DNA from: an uncultured Croceitalea sp.
GTDB lineage: Bacteria; Bacteroidota; Bacteroidia; Flavobacteriales; Flavobacteriaceae
NCBI GenBank assembly: GCA_947503285.1
Contig: CANNDD010000004.1
Location: forward strand, 310,001-374,000
Direction of reading: 5' to 3'
Length of the DNA: 64,000 nucleotides
Shown: positions 34,563 to 43,264 of the stretch, in pieces
Numbering within the stretch: position 1 is the first letter of the stretch
Layout of the letters: the number at the start of each line of letters is the position of its first letter
The notes under the pieces: model-generated
Databases searched by the model: none
Told to the model about the DNA's origin: nothing
The model's input: only the letters and a program-made list of their open reading frames with translations
Made by a program: the position numbers and the translations under genes

Positions 34563-34688
34563 CTAAAGACCACTGAACAATTGATATGCCATAATACCGA
34601 TAAAGGCCAGAATACCAAAAATCGCTATGGCAGAGAGTATGCAGCCAATATTCTTCCAGATTCCACTATATTCTTGCTCTTTTTCCAT
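34563..34688 (-). CDS. 41-aa single-helix membrane protein
   Basis: A 41-aa frame from the ATG at 34688 (MEKEQEYSGIWKNIG) to the TAG at 34563. After a charged N-terminus it has one strong membrane helix ('CILSAIAIFGILAFIGIMAY'). No family recognised. Its ATG touches the T-run of the ferredoxin terminator, so it would be expressed by read-through, or translated from a transcript starting inside the hairpin. The rest of 34328-34562 holds no gene that I can see. Confidence 0.5.
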   Translation of the reverse strand: MEKEQEYSGIWKNIGCILSAIAIFGILAFIGIMAYQLFSGL

Positions 34689-34715
34689 AAAAAACCCGAA
34701 TCATTAAAATTCGGG
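34689..34715 (-). terminator. Rho-independent terminator of ferredoxin gene
   Basis: On the minus strand CCCGAAT / ATTCGGG form a 7-bp stem with a 7-nt loop, followed by TTTTTT at 34694-34689, about 20 nt after the ferredoxin stop. Confidence 0.85.
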
Positions 34716-34736
34716 ACTGTTTAAATTTAGATAGTG

Positions 34737-35090
34737 CTATCCATCGGGATGCATAAACTTCTTCTTCCCTAAAAGTTCTTCTTCGGTTTCTTCCCTATCT
34801 TCATCGGGAACACAGCAATCTACGGGACACACGGCAGCACACTGCGGTTCTTCATGAAAACCCATACATTCAGTACACTTATCTGGTGAGATATAATAGA
34901 TTTCATCGCTTATAGGCTCTTGTACCTCATCGGCGTTCACCGCTTTTCCATCAGGCAACACGACATCTCCCGTCAAGGATGTTCCATCACTGTAACGCCA
35001 CTCATCAGCACCTTCATAAATTGCGGTATTCGGACATTCAGGTTCACAAGCCCCACAATTGATGCACTCATCGGTAATAATAATCGCCAT
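34737..35090 (-). CDS. 2[4Fe-4S] ferredoxin
   Basis: 117 aa. The N-terminal cluster motif '[12 protein letters not shown]' is followed by a ~40-residue insertion, then '[21 protein letters not shown]', the YfhL/Allochromatium-type second cluster with the wider C-x8-C spacing. An acidic C-terminal tail '[11 protein letters not shown]' follows. An electron carrier in the cytoplasm; partners not shown. Transcribed divergently from the acyl-CoA reductase, with a -7 element at 35166-35173. Confidence 0.92.
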   Translation of the reverse strand: MAIIITDECINCGACEPECPNTAIYEGADEWRYSDGTSLTGDVVLPDGKAVNADEVQEPISDEIYYISPDKCTECMGFHEEPQCAAVCPVDCCVPDEDREETEEELLGKKKFMHPDG

Positions 35091-35165
35091 AATCTTCTTT
35101 TTTCATGCCAGAGTGACCCAGCATTGCTATTTTTACACAAAAATAAACCCCAAAACATTACCTTA

Positions 35166-35173
35166 CAAATATA
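35166..35173 (-). promoter_or_regulatory. -7 promoter element of ferredoxin gene
   Basis: Minus strand TATATTTG, a perfect TAnnTTTG match, 76 nt upstream of the ferredoxin start and directly against the divergent ATG at 35174. Confidence 0.45.
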
Positions 35174-36229
35174 ATGGAGGCACAACCGGGTATTTTAAGC
35201 GCTTTTAGTAATCTAGGAAAATTTTTAAGGGATTTTTGTGATACCCAAACGCAAAAAACGGATAAATGGTCGATTGAATTAGAAGAAATAATAAAAAGGG
35301 CCAAACAAAGTAACGGATGGTTCACAAGGGAAAACGTCATATTCGCTTTGACCCAATGGGGTGAAGTGCTGACCAAAGAGAATCTTGAAAATTGGCTGAG
35401 GGCTTATAGCTTCAAGCCAAACAGCGAACCAAAAACCATAGCCATTATTATGGCAGGCAATATCCCTTTGGTCGGTTTTCATGATTTTATCTGTGTATTG
35501 GTTACCGGCCATAAAGTATTGGCAAAACTATCCTCAAACGATAATCTGCTCTTACCTTTTATCGCGAGGTATCTAACTTTCGAAAATGCATCTTTAGAAG
35601 GCAAAATTCGTTTTACCGAAGCTAAATTAGAGGCCTTTGATGCTGTAATTGCGACCGGAAGCACCAATACAGGGCGTTATTTTGAATATTATTTTGGCAA
35701 ACACCCCAATATCATCCGTAAAAACCGAAATTCCATAGCCGTGCTCAGCGGTGATGAATCCCAAGGGGCATTAAAGGCATTGGGACAGGATATTTTTCAA
35801 TATTTTGGCTTGGGCTGCAGAAGTGTATCCAAATTATTCGTTCCTGAAGGTTATGATTTCAAGATTTTCTTTGAGGCCATATTCGAATACCAATCCATAA
35901 TCGATAACCATAAATATGCCAACAATTACGACTACAACAAAGCCGTTTTTTTAATGTCAGGTTTTAAGGTTTTAGACAATAACTTCTTGCTCTTAAAAGA
36001 AGATGAAAGTTATGGATCCCCAATCGGTACTTTGTATTTTGAGTGCTATTCAAAGATCGAGGATTTGGCAAAAAAACTAAAAACTGAAACAGAACAGTTG
36101 CAGTGTGTAGTGGGCAATTCAAATGTCCTAAACGGTATCGCTTTTGGTACTACCCAGAAGCCCGGTTTAATGGATTATGCCGATAATATCGATACCATTC
36201 AATTCTTATTGACCCTGAACCCGTCTTAA
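35174..36229 (+). CDS. Acyl-CoA reductase (LuxC-like)
   Basis: 351 aa. LuxC-like fold of the aldehyde dehydrogenase superfamily: 'IAIIMAGNIPLVGFHDFICV', 'AVIATGSTNTGRYFEYYFG', 'RKNRNSIAVLSGDE' and the catalytic Cys in 'GLGCRSVSKLFVPEG'. Family members reduce acyl-CoA or acyl-ACP to the aldehyde with NADPH. In Flavobacteriia it commonly sits between the ferredoxin and serC genes; its physiological substrate is unclear. Confidence 0.88.
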   Translation: MEAQPGILSAFSNLGKFLRDFCDTQTQKTDKWSIELEEIIKRAKQSNGWFTRENVIFALTQWGEVLTKENLENWLRAYSFKPNSEPKTIAIIMAGNIPLVGFHDFICVLVTGHKVLAKLSSNDNLLLPFIARYLTFENASLEGKIRFTEAKLEAFDAVIATGSTNTGRYFEYYFGKHPNIIRKNRNSIAVLSGDESQGALKALGQDIFQYFGLGCRSVSKLFVPEGYDFKIFFEAIFEYQSIIDNHKYANNYDYNKAVFLMSGFKVLDNNFLLLKEDESYGSPIGTLYFECYSKIEDLAKKLKTETEQLQCVVGNSNVLNGIAFGTTQKPGLMDYADNIDTIQFLLTLNPS

Positions 36230-36313
36230 GTCAACTATAAAAATCGTTGTTTTCCATTCGCTAAAATTTTAAGACCTTTGCCCCTTATTGTAATATCCAT
36301 ATAATATAGCACC

Positions 36314-37378
36314 ATGCAAAAACACAATTTCAGTGCCGGTCCATGTATTCTTCCGAAAACAGTAATGCAAAAGGCAGCAGAAGCCGTCATAGAGTTAGAT
36401 GGAAGCGGACTTTCCCTTATTGAAATATCGCATCGAAGCGCGGCATTTGTTGAAATCATGGAAACTGCACGTTCGTTGGCGTTGGAACTTCTTGGTTTAG
36501 AAGGTAAAGGATATACCGCTTTATTTTTGCAAGGTGGGGCGAGCACCCAATTTTTGACCGCTGCCTACAACCTGTTGGAAACAAAAGCAGGCTACGTGAA
36601 TACGGGAACTTGGAGCTTGAAAGCCATCAAAGAAGCACGTTTGTTCGGTGAGGTGGTAGAGGTAGCATCCTCACAAGAACAAAACTTCAATTATATCCCA
36701 AAAGGATACACTATTCCCAAGGGGTTGGATTATTTGCATTTAACATCGAACAATACCATTTTTGGTACCCAAATCAAGGAATTTCCGAAAACGGATTGTC
36801 CGTTGGTCTGTGATATGAGTTCCGATATTTTCTCACGCCAATTGGACTTTTCCCAATTTGATTTGATCTATGCAGGTGCACAGAAGAATATGGGCCCAGC
36901 CGGTACCACTTTAATAGTAGTCAAAGATTCCGTTCTCGGAAAGGTTTCCAGAAAAATTCCTTCCATGTTGGATTATAAGACCCATATCGCAAAAGATAGT
37001 ATGTTCAATACACCGCCCGTTTTTGCGGTATATGTATCGATGTTGACCCTACAATGGCTAAAAGACTTGGGGGGCATCACTGCGATTGAAGAACTCAATG
37101 AAAAAAAGGCCAACCTTATCTATTCAGAAATTGACTTGAATCCGGTTTTCTCTGGATTTGCGGCCAAAGAAGATCGTTCTCATATGAACGCAACCTTCAA
37201 TATTACCGACGACACCCTAAAAGAAGTCTTTGATTCCAAATGCAAAGAGGCTGGAATCAATGGAATCAATGGTCATCGTTCGGTAGGTGGTTATCGTGCT
37301 TCAATGTATAATGCCCTATCATTGGAAAGTGTAGGCACTTTAGTCGACATAATGAGTGAACTGGAACGTAAAGGATGA
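36314..37378 (+). CDS. serC: Phosphoserine aminotransferase
   Basis: 354 aa. A PLP enzyme making phosphoserine from 3-phosphohydroxypyruvate. 'HNFSAGPCILPKTVM' is at the N-terminus, 'LFLQGGASTQF' binds phosphate, the PLP-binding Lys is in 'YAGAQKNMGPAG', and 'NGHRSVGGYRASMYN' is at the C-terminus. Followed by serA after a small inserted gene; the serA/serC pair makes serine from 3-phosphoglycerate. Confidence 0.96.
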   Translation: MQKHNFSAGPCILPKTVMQKAAEAVIELDGSGLSLIEISHRSAAFVEIMETARSLALELLGLEGKGYTALFLQGGASTQFLTAAYNLLETKAGYVNTGTWSLKAIKEARLFGEVVEVASSQEQNFNYIPKGYTIPKGLDYLHLTSNNTIFGTQIKEFPKTDCPLVCDMSSDIFSRQLDFSQFDLIYAGAQKNMGPAGTTLIVVKDSVLGKVSRKIPSMLDYKTHIAKDSMFNTPPVFAVYVSMLTLQWLKDLGGITAIEELNEKKANLIYSEIDLNPVFSGFAAKEDRSHMNATFNITDDTLKEVFDSKCKEAGINGINGHRSVGGYRASMYNALSLESVGTLVDIMSELERKG

Positions 37379-37412
37379 TTTTTAATTTTAAGTCTTAAAT
37401 TTCAAGCTTTAA

Positions 37413-37757
37413 ATGACTAGTATCTTAGAGAATAAAAGCTTTGAATTTTCATTAAGTATCATTTCACTTGTAAAATTGCTTAGGGATCAACACGAATTTA
37501 TTTTTGCCAATCAGCTATTGCGCTCAGCAACCAGTATTGGTGCAAATGTTTGTGAAGCTGGGGCGGGGCAAACAAAAAAAGATTTTATTGCAAAAATGGC
37601 CATTGCCTCTAAAGAGGCTGGGGAAACAAGATATTGGTCAAGGCTCATAAAAGAAGCAAAAATAGTTGAATCGCCTGTAAATTCTTATTTAGAGGATACG
37701 GAAGAATTGATTAAAATCCTGACAAAAATTGTAAAAACAAGCCAACTTAAAACTTAG
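37413..37757 (+). CDS. Four-helix bundle protein (23S rRNA IVP family)
   Basis: 114 aa, all helical, with the family pattern 'QLLRSATSIGANVCEAGAGQTKKDF', 'KMAIASKEAGETRYWSRLI' and 'ELIKILTKIVKTSQ'. The family (S23/IVP, PF05635) was first found in intervening sequences of 23S rRNA genes; its role elsewhere is unknown. It interrupts the serC-serA pair and is flanked by an inverted repeat: TTTTAAGT at 37386-37393 and ACTTAAAA at 37745-37752. Confidence 0.88.
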   Translation: MTSILENKSFEFSLSIISLVKLLRDQHEFIFANQLLRSATSIGANVCEAGAGQTKKDFIAKMAIASKEAGETRYWSRLIKEAKIVESPVNSYLEDTEELIKILTKIVKTSQLKT

Positions 37758-37773
37758 CATTTAACATTGACAA

Positions 37774-38724
37774 ATGAGAGTACTTGCAAACGACGGAATT
37801 TCGCCATCCGCAATTAAAGAGTTGCAGAAAGCCAACTTTGAGGTTATCACCACTAGGGTCGCCCAAGAACAATTGAAGAAGTTCATCAACGAAAATCAGG
37901 TTGACGCCCTTTTGGTACGAAGCGCTACCGAAGTTCGAAAAGATTTGATCGATGCGTGCCCTACTTTAAAACTTATTGGACGTGGCGGTGTTGGTATGGA
38001 CAATATCGATGGTGATCATGCAAAAGAAAAAGGCATCCACGTCATCAATACCCCAGGGGCCTCATCCCAATCAGTTTCCGAGTTGGTCTTCGCCCATTTG
38101 TTCGGTGGGGTGCGTTACTTATACGATGCCAACCGTAATATGCCCTTAGAAGGCGATAGTGGATTCAAAAAATTAAAAAAATCATACGCCAACGGTGGTG
38201 AACTGCGCGGTAAGACACTTGGTATTGTCGGTTTTGGAAGAATAGGGCAAGAAGTGGCCAAGATTGCATTGGGCATAGGTATGAAGGTATTGTTCACAGA
38301 TCATCACAACGGAACACAAGAGGTAGAAATCAATTTCTTTGATGGCCAAAAAGTGCTATTTACACTTCAAAACAACAAATTGGAAGAAGTTTTGAAGGTT
38401 TCTGATTTCATCACACTTCATGTTCCGGCGCAAAAAGGGTATGTCATTGGAAAAGCTGAAATCGATCTGATGAAAAATGGGGTCGGTATTATCAATGCAT
38501 CAAGGGGAGGAACCTTGGATGAAGTTGCCTTGGTAGATGCATTGGAATCCGGTAAAGTCTCGTTTGCCGGTCTTGATGTATTCGAGTCAGAGCCTAATCC
38601 GGAAATTCGAATCCTAATGCATCCGAATATCTCTTTGACACCCCACATCGGTGCAGCGACCAAAGAAGCACAAGAAAGGATCGGAATGGAATTAGCTACC
38701 CAAATAATCAATTTATTGCAATAG
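37774..38724 (+). CDS. serA: D-3-phosphoglycerate dehydrogenase (short form)
   Basis: 316 aa. NAD-dependent first step of serine synthesis. 'LIGRGGVGMDNID' starts the linker to the NAD domain, which shows 'LGIVGFGRIGQEVAK'. The catalytic region has 'NASRGGTLDEVALVDALESG', 'DVFESEP' and 'TPHIGAATKEAQERIG' with the catalytic His. It lacks the C-terminal ACT domain, so serine feedback through ACT is not expected. Confidence 0.94.
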   Translation: MRVLANDGISPSAIKELQKANFEVITTRVAQEQLKKFINENQVDALLVRSATEVRKDLIDACPTLKLIGRGGVGMDNIDGDHAKEKGIHVINTPGASSQSVSELVFAHLFGGVRYLYDANRNMPLEGDSGFKKLKKSYANGGELRGKTLGIVGFGRIGQEVAKIALGIGMKVLFTDHHNGTQEVEINFFDGQKVLFTLQNNKLEEVLKVSDFITLHVPAQKGYVIGKAEIDLMKNGVGIINASRGGTLDEVALVDALESGKVSFAGLDVFESEPNPEIRILMHPNISLTPHIGAATKEAQERIGMELATQIINLLQ

Positions 38725-38797
38725 ACTTATAACCAATACTATGTGCATCAAGTTCTTTTTTGTACATTGACGCATTAACATTAAACAGTACTATAAA

Positions 38798-39439
38798 ATG
38801 TCAGGATTATTGGATTTATTAAATAGCCCTATCGGCAAACAATTGATCAGCGGTGTTTCAGGTCAAACCGGGCAACCAGAGAACAAAACGGCAGATGTAT
38901 TGGCCATGGCCATGCCGTTGCTCATGGGAGCGATGAAAAAAAATGCTTCGACACCAGGTGGCGCCCAAGGCCTGATGAGTGCCTTATCGTCTAAACACGA
39001 TGGCAGTATATTGGATAACCTGGGCGGCCTTTTTGGTGGCGGGGTCGACCAAAACGTAATGGACGATGGTGCTGGTATTCTTGGTCATGTATTCGGTTCA
39101 AAACAACCTCAAGTAGAAAACGCCCTCAGTAACAAATCGGGTATTGATGCCGGTTCGGTCGGTCAAATACTTAAGATAGCTGCACCTATCCTTTTAGGAT
39201 ATCTAGGTAAACAGACCCGACAACAGAATGTCAACAGTCCCGATGCCTTAAGTGGATTGTTGGGTGGCCTTATGGGCGGTACCCGAACTGCCAATAAACA
39301 ACAGAGTTTGATTGAGAGCTTTTTAGATTCTGACGGTGATGGTAGCGTTATCGATGATTTGGCTGGCATGGTACTTTCTGGAAATGGCCAAAAGAAAGGT
39401 GGACTCGGTGGATTACTCGGGGGCCTATTCGGAAAATAA
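38798..39439 (+). CDS. DUF937-family protein with EF-hand-like motif
   Basis: 213 aa, Gly-rich. Beginning MSGLLDLLNSPIGKQLISGV, with DUF937 features ('GNISGVxx'-like helices, 'ILGHVFGSKQPQVENALSNKSG', 'LKIAAPILLGYLGKQ'). Near the C-terminus 'LDSDGDGSVIDDLAGMVLSG' is a calcium-binding-like loop. Function unknown; related to YidB. Ends in a Gly-Leu repeat tail and is followed by a terminator. Confidence 0.85.
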   Translation: MSGLLDLLNSPIGKQLISGVSGQTGQPENKTADVLAMAMPLLMGAMKKNASTPGGAQGLMSALSSKHDGSILDNLGGLFGGGVDQNVMDDGAGILGHVFGSKQPQVENALSNKSGIDAGSVGQILKIAAPILLGYLGKQTRQQNVNSPDALSGLLGGLMGGTRTANKQQSLIESFLDSDGDGSVIDDLAGMVLSGNGQKKGGLGGLLGGLFGK

Positions 39440-39461
39440 TAATTATTCAAATGGATTTAAC

Positions 39462-39492
39462 AAGCCGTTTAGCTATTCTAAACGGCTTTTTT
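39462..39492 (+). terminator. Rho-independent terminator after DUF937 gene
   Basis: AAGCCGTTTAG (39462-39472) pairs with CTAAACGGCTT (39478-39488) across a 5-nt loop, a perfect 11-bp stem followed by TTTT. Confidence 0.9.
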
Positions 39493-39506
39493 CGTATTTT
39501 AAGAAT

Positions 39507-39959
39507 ATGAAAAAGATACAAGTTTACCTTACCCTTTTCCTCCTCTTATGCTATTCAATGTCATCATTGGGCCAAGACGATTACGTTGAATTGACCGAAA
39601 AAGAAAAAGAACTGTTCGCCCAACAAAATAACCCTGACGAAGAAGTCGGGGAAACAGATTTGGAATACGATATCATTATCATGGATATCGGCTTCAATAG
39701 GTGGTTGAATCAAATTGCACAACCTAAAGGTTATTATTCCCAAAGCTTTTTAGAACAACGGAACTATTTTTATGTATTGGAGTGGAATCGCAGGGTTCTT
39801 GAACCTAGGGTTTTTGACCCATTGCTCTACGAATTGCAAATCAATTACGAACATGGCATCGACTATGGTTATGATGTCAATTACCAGCTTTATAATTATT
39901 TCATCTATTTTCAACGACGCTTTAATCAACGATTGGGGCCTTTTCTTCCCAGAATATAA
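39507..39959 (+). CDS. Secreted DUF6146-like protein
   Basis: 150 aa from the ATG at 39507, after the terminator; the open frame upstream overlaps the DUF937 gene and is not used. It has a signal peptide (MKKIQVYLTLFLLLCYSMSSLG|QDD) and an acidic linker, then a compact aromatic-rich domain ('DIIIMDIGFNRWLNQIAQPKG', 'YYSQSFLEQRNYFYVLEWN', 'INYEHGIDYGYDVNYQLYNY'). This matches proteins called DUF6146 in Bacteroidota; role unknown. Confidence 0.8.
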   Translation: MKKIQVYLTLFLLLCYSMSSLGQDDYVELTEKEKELFAQQNNPDEEVGETDLEYDIIIMDIGFNRWLNQIAQPKGYYSQSFLEQRNYFYVLEWNRRVLEPRVFDPLLYELQINYEHGIDYGYDVNYQLYNYFIYFQRRFNQRLGPFLPRI

Positions 39960-39988
39960 GTTTTACATTTGCGCTGCAAATTTATTCG

Positions 39989-40291
39989 ATGGAAAAGCTA
40001 AAGCAACGATGGGGCATTGACTCCAATTTTCAGATCATAGTCATATTTATAGTTTTTGCGATTACGGGTAGTGCCTCAGCGAAATTGGCCGCTCCATTGA
40101 CCGATTTTATTGGTTTGGAAAAGGAAATGGTTTCTGGTTGGATCTACTGGCCTGTTCGTATTCTGCTTATTTTCCCCATCTACCAAGTTTTATTGGTTTT
40201 CTTCGGATGGCTATTCGGCCAGTTTACGTTCTTTTGGGCTTTTGAAAAGAAAATGCTGAAACGCTTAGGCTTGGGCTTTTTATTTAAATAG
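39989..40291 (+). CDS. Two-helix membrane protein (DUF6787-like)
   Basis: 100 aa beginning MEKLKQRWGIDSNFQII, with two to three membrane helices (about 16-35, 53-72, 76-90) and the conserved 'WIYWPVRILLIFPIYQVLL' and 'GQFTFFWAFEKKML'. Conserved in Flavobacteriia next to the previous gene, from which it is separated by 29 nt. Function unknown. Confidence 0.8.
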   Translation: MEKLKQRWGIDSNFQIIVIFIVFAITGSASAKLAAPLTDFIGLEKEMVSGWIYWPVRILLIFPIYQVLLVFFGWLFGQFTFFWAFEKKMLKRLGLGFLFK

Positions 40292-40310
40292 AATTATGAT
40301 TTTATTAACA

Positions 40311-40340
40311 TTGGCGGTTTGGGCAAAAAACTTAGATTTG
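40311..40340 (+). promoter_or_regulatory. Promoter of the first CxxC/RPPP gene
   Basis: TTG at 40311-40313 and TAGATTTG at 40333-40340 are spaced by 19 nt, a good Bacteroidota -33/-7 pair. The -7 element ends only 6 nt before the ATG at 40347, so the transcript would have almost no leader. Confidence 0.5.
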
Positions 40341-40346
40341 TAGCTT

Positions 40347-40655
40347 ATGGTAACCAAAAAGCAGTTGTATACACTTTTATTGTTTGCGCTGATTGCCTTA
40401 AAGGTATCTGCTTTACCTATCTACTCCCATTATTCCGACGATACCCATGTTGATGATTGCGAGCTCTGCGAGCACGCCATTGCGAACCAGGTCGTTGAAT
40501 TTTTTACTCCCGATCAAATTATTCATCCAGAGGCTGATGAGGTTCCTGTTTTTTCAAAACAGGTAGCTACCTATGAAGGCATTCAGCTCAAATCACATTT
40601 TGATGACGCTCGTTTCGGTCGTCCCCCTCCTACCTTAATATCAGGTCTTTCCTAA
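40347..40655 (+). CDS. Small secreted CxxC / RPPP protein (DUF2946-like), copy 1
   Basis: 102 aa with a signal peptide (MVTKKQLYTLLLFALIALKVSA). The mature part has His/Asp-rich 'HYSDDTHVDD', the CxxC motif 'DCELCEHAI', and a C-terminal 'FGRPPPTLIS'. This order (His, CxxC, then R-x-P-P near the end) matches the small DUF2946 family, and the same order occurs in the genes at 43980 and 52446. DUF2946 proteins are linked to copper and stand before receptor genes. It precedes the TonB-dependent receptor by 73 nt. Homology is judged by eye from short motifs. Confidence 0.7.
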   Translation: MVTKKQLYTLLLFALIALKVSALPIYSHYSDDTHVDDCELCEHAIANQVVEFFTPDQIIHPEADEVPVFSKQVATYEGIQLKSHFDDARFGRPPPTLISGLS

Positions 40656-40728
40656 ATCCAATTCACTTTAATCCTAAATTAAACAAGGGTTTCCAAAGTA
40701 TTTAAGAACAATTAAATATCATGCTCTA

Positions 40729-43137
40729 ATGAAGCTTAAGCTTTTATTAGCATTTTTTTTCATTACCTACGTAGTATCGATCAATGGTCAGGATCGACCT
40801 TGCAGCTTTTCAGCGAGCGGCCAGGTTCTTGACGTCGATACCGAAGAACCCGTACCCAATGCGGTTGTTAAGGTCGAGGGTACGAAAAAATACACTACTA
40901 CCGATAGCAAAGGTTACTTCGAGATCAATGGGCTATGTTCCAAACAAAATACGCTCATTATTTCTTGTATTGGGTATGCCGATTCAACCAAAGACCATGA
41001 ACATGATTCTGCAATGCATTTTTACTTGACCGAAGAGGTGACGGATTTAGAGGAGGTAATCATTCAAGCGCAACGAAACAAGGAAGAAGGTACGGAGACC
41101 ATTGCCCAGGTCACCGTAGGAAAGGCTGAGATTGTCAGTAACCCGACACGATCACTTGCGGCGGTTCTTGCAAAAGAGCAAGGTTTGACCTTCATCTCTA
41201 CGGGTAACAATGTTCAATTACCGGTCATTCATGGCTTGTTCGGTAATCGAATCTTAATCTTAAATAATGGCGTGAAACATGGTTTTCAAAATTGGGGCAC
41301 GGATCATGCCCCTGAAATCGATATCGCCTCTGCCAATAGCATTACGGTAATAAAAGGTGCCGCTGGGGTGCGCTATGGGCCAGAGGCCCTCGGGGGGGCC
41401 ATTGTCGTAGAATCCAATCCGCTTTTATTGAACAATCCCTTGTATGCGAATATCGGTACCGGGTACCAAACCAACGGACGCGGATACCATACCACCTTTG
41501 AAATCGGACACGGAACGGAAAAGTGGAGCTATTATGCCAATGGCAACTACACTAGAATAGGCGATCGTAAAGCCCCAGACTATAATCTCACCAACACCGG
41601 AAAAGAAGAAAGTGCCTTTGGGTTGGGCGTATTGTACCATAAAGATGAATGGGACTTCAAAGTACAGTATAGCTATATCGACCAAAACCTGGGGGTACTA
41701 AGGGCCTCTTTTGTAAATAGCCCCGAAGCATTGATCCAAGCATTCAATGCCAGCACCCCTGAACCGGCCGACCCTTTTTCTTATGACATTACCGCACCGA
41801 ATCAAACTACACAACACCATCTGGCCAAAGCAGAAGTCAATTGGTGGTATTCAGATACAGGAAAACTTACACTTATCGGCGGAATACAATTGAATCAACG
41901 AGATGAATTTGATGTACGCAGAAATATTGAACTGCCCATCATCGACCTTGATTTATTGACCTACGATTACCAGTTGGCGTGGAAACATCCTAAATGGCAT
42001 GGATTGAACGGCCTACTCGGTGTTCAATATTTTAGTCAGAACAATGACAATAACCCGGGTACCCAGACCACTCCTTTTATTCCCAACTACAACACGGATC
42101 GGTTTAGCGCTTTTGGGGTAGAGAGCATTACTTTCGGAAAAAACACCTTTGAAGCCGGCCTTCGTTTTGATTTTGAGACCAACGATGTACGGGGACGGGA
42201 GACCAATCAAGATATCTTTAGGGACAACTATAGTTTTACGAACTTCACGGCATCATTGGGTTATGTAAGGCGTTTTTCTGAAAATAGTGTTTTCAGGACA
42301 AATATCGGTTCGGCATGGCGTACCCCCAATGTGGCAGAACTTTTCAGCTTTGGGCAAGAAGGTTTTAGACTGATTTATGGCTTACTGCGATTTACGGACA
42401 GTGATGGTGATTTCCCCATTGACACGAGTGAGGTAATTGCACTGGATGATAGTAATGTCGAGCCCGAACGGGGTTTTAAGTTCATTAACGAATTTGAGAC
42501 CAATAAGAACGGTAACTCCCACAAACTTACCGTCTATTCCCATTTTATAGACAACTATATTTTTGATAGACCCATAACCGTCTCGGGAAGCATAAGGGGA
42601 CCGACGACAGCTTTTATTTATAATCAAGTGGATGCCTTGTTCTTAGGTGCCGATTACAGTTGGAAAAGGCAATGGACCAATCAAATTTCAGGAACTTTTG
42701 GCATCAATTACTTGTGGTCGAGAAACATAGGCGAGAATGAGGCCTTGATCAACCAACCCCCTATCTCGACCAGTTATGGATTGGAATGGAACCAAGGTAA
42801 AATCTGGAAGTTTGATTCCTCGAAATGGACCATACGCCCAAGCTACACTTTTAGACAATTTCAAGCGCCACGTACAGTTTCGATTGAAAGTTTGGTAGAT
42901 GGGTCCGAAATGATAACGAGCGATTCTGAAATCTTTGATTTCACCGATGCCCCCGAAGGTTATTTTTTATTGGATCTTTCCTGGACCTTTGGTTGGAAAA
43001 ACCTGAGCGCAAGTGTTACGGCACAAAACCTATTGAATTCCCGTTATCGGGATTACTTGAATGAACTGCGGTTTTTTGCCGATGAACCCGGAAGAAACAT
43101 CCTATTCACCTTGAATTATAAATTTAACTCAAAGTAA
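40729..43137 (+). CDS. TonB-dependent receptor (metal-type)
   Basis: 802 aa with a signal peptide (ends ...SINGQDRPC), a carboxypeptidase-regulatory-like domain (about 25-110, 'ASGQVLDVDTEEPVPNAVVK', HDHE-like 'DSTKDHEHDS'), a plug ('PVIHGLFGNRILILNNGVKH', 'ITVIKGAAGVRYGPEALGGAI') and a 22-strand barrel ending '...RNILFTLNYKFNSK'. It moves a substrate across the outer membrane using TonB energy. The DHEHD stretch and the overall form resemble ZnuD-type receptors for zinc or other metals rather than ferric siderophore receptors. It is followed by a companion lipoprotein at 43265. The metal is not proven. Confidence 0.9.
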   Translation: MKLKLLLAFFFITYVVSINGQDRPCSFSASGQVLDVDTEEPVPNAVVKVEGTKKYTTTDSKGYFEINGLCSKQNTLIISCIGYADSTKDHEHDSAMHFYLTEEVTDLEEVIIQAQRNKEEGTETIAQVTVGKAEIVSNPTRSLAAVLAKEQGLTFISTGNNVQLPVIHGLFGNRILILNNGVKHGFQNWGTDHAPEIDIASANSITVIKGAAGVRYGPEALGGAIVVESNPLLLNNPLYANIGTGYQTNGRGYHTTFEIGHGTEKWSYYANGNYTRIGDRKAPDYNLTNTGKEESAFGLGVLYHKDEWDFKVQYSYIDQNLGVLRASFVNSPEALIQAFNASTPEPADPFSYDITAPNQTTQHHLAKAEVNWWYSDTGKLTLIGGIQLNQRDEFDVRRNIELPIIDLDLLTYDYQLAWKHPKWHGLNGLLGVQYFSQNNDNNPGTQTTPFIPNYNTDRFSAFGVESITFGKNTFEAGLRFDFETNDVRGRETNQDIFRDNYSFTNFTASLGYVRRFSENSVFRTNIGSAWRTPNVAELFSFGQEGFRLIYGLLRFTDSDGDFPIDTSEVIALDDSNVEPERGFKFINEFETNKNGNSHKLTVYSHFIDNYIFDRPITVSGSIRGPTTAFIYNQVDALFLGADYSWKRQWTNQISGTFGINYLWSRNIGENEALINQPPISTSYGLEWNQGKIWKFDSSKWTIRPSYTFRQFQAPRTVSIESLVDGSEMITSDSEIFDFTDAPEGYFLLDLSWTFGWKNLSASVTAQNLLNSRYRDYLNELRFFADEPGRNILFTLNYKFNSK

Positions 43138-43264
43138 ATGCGGTATCAAAATATCCCTAAATATATATCCATGACGGCTAGAGCACCTTAACATTTTAAA
43201 AAGATAGTACCACAATAGTAACTTAGAATTAGTAAAACAATTAAATCCTTAAAAAAAAGTAAAA

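Noticed and set aside
39336-39506. Upstream extension of the DUF6146-like protein
   Set aside because: It lies inside the DUF937 gene and across a perfect terminator; the signal peptide begins at 39507.
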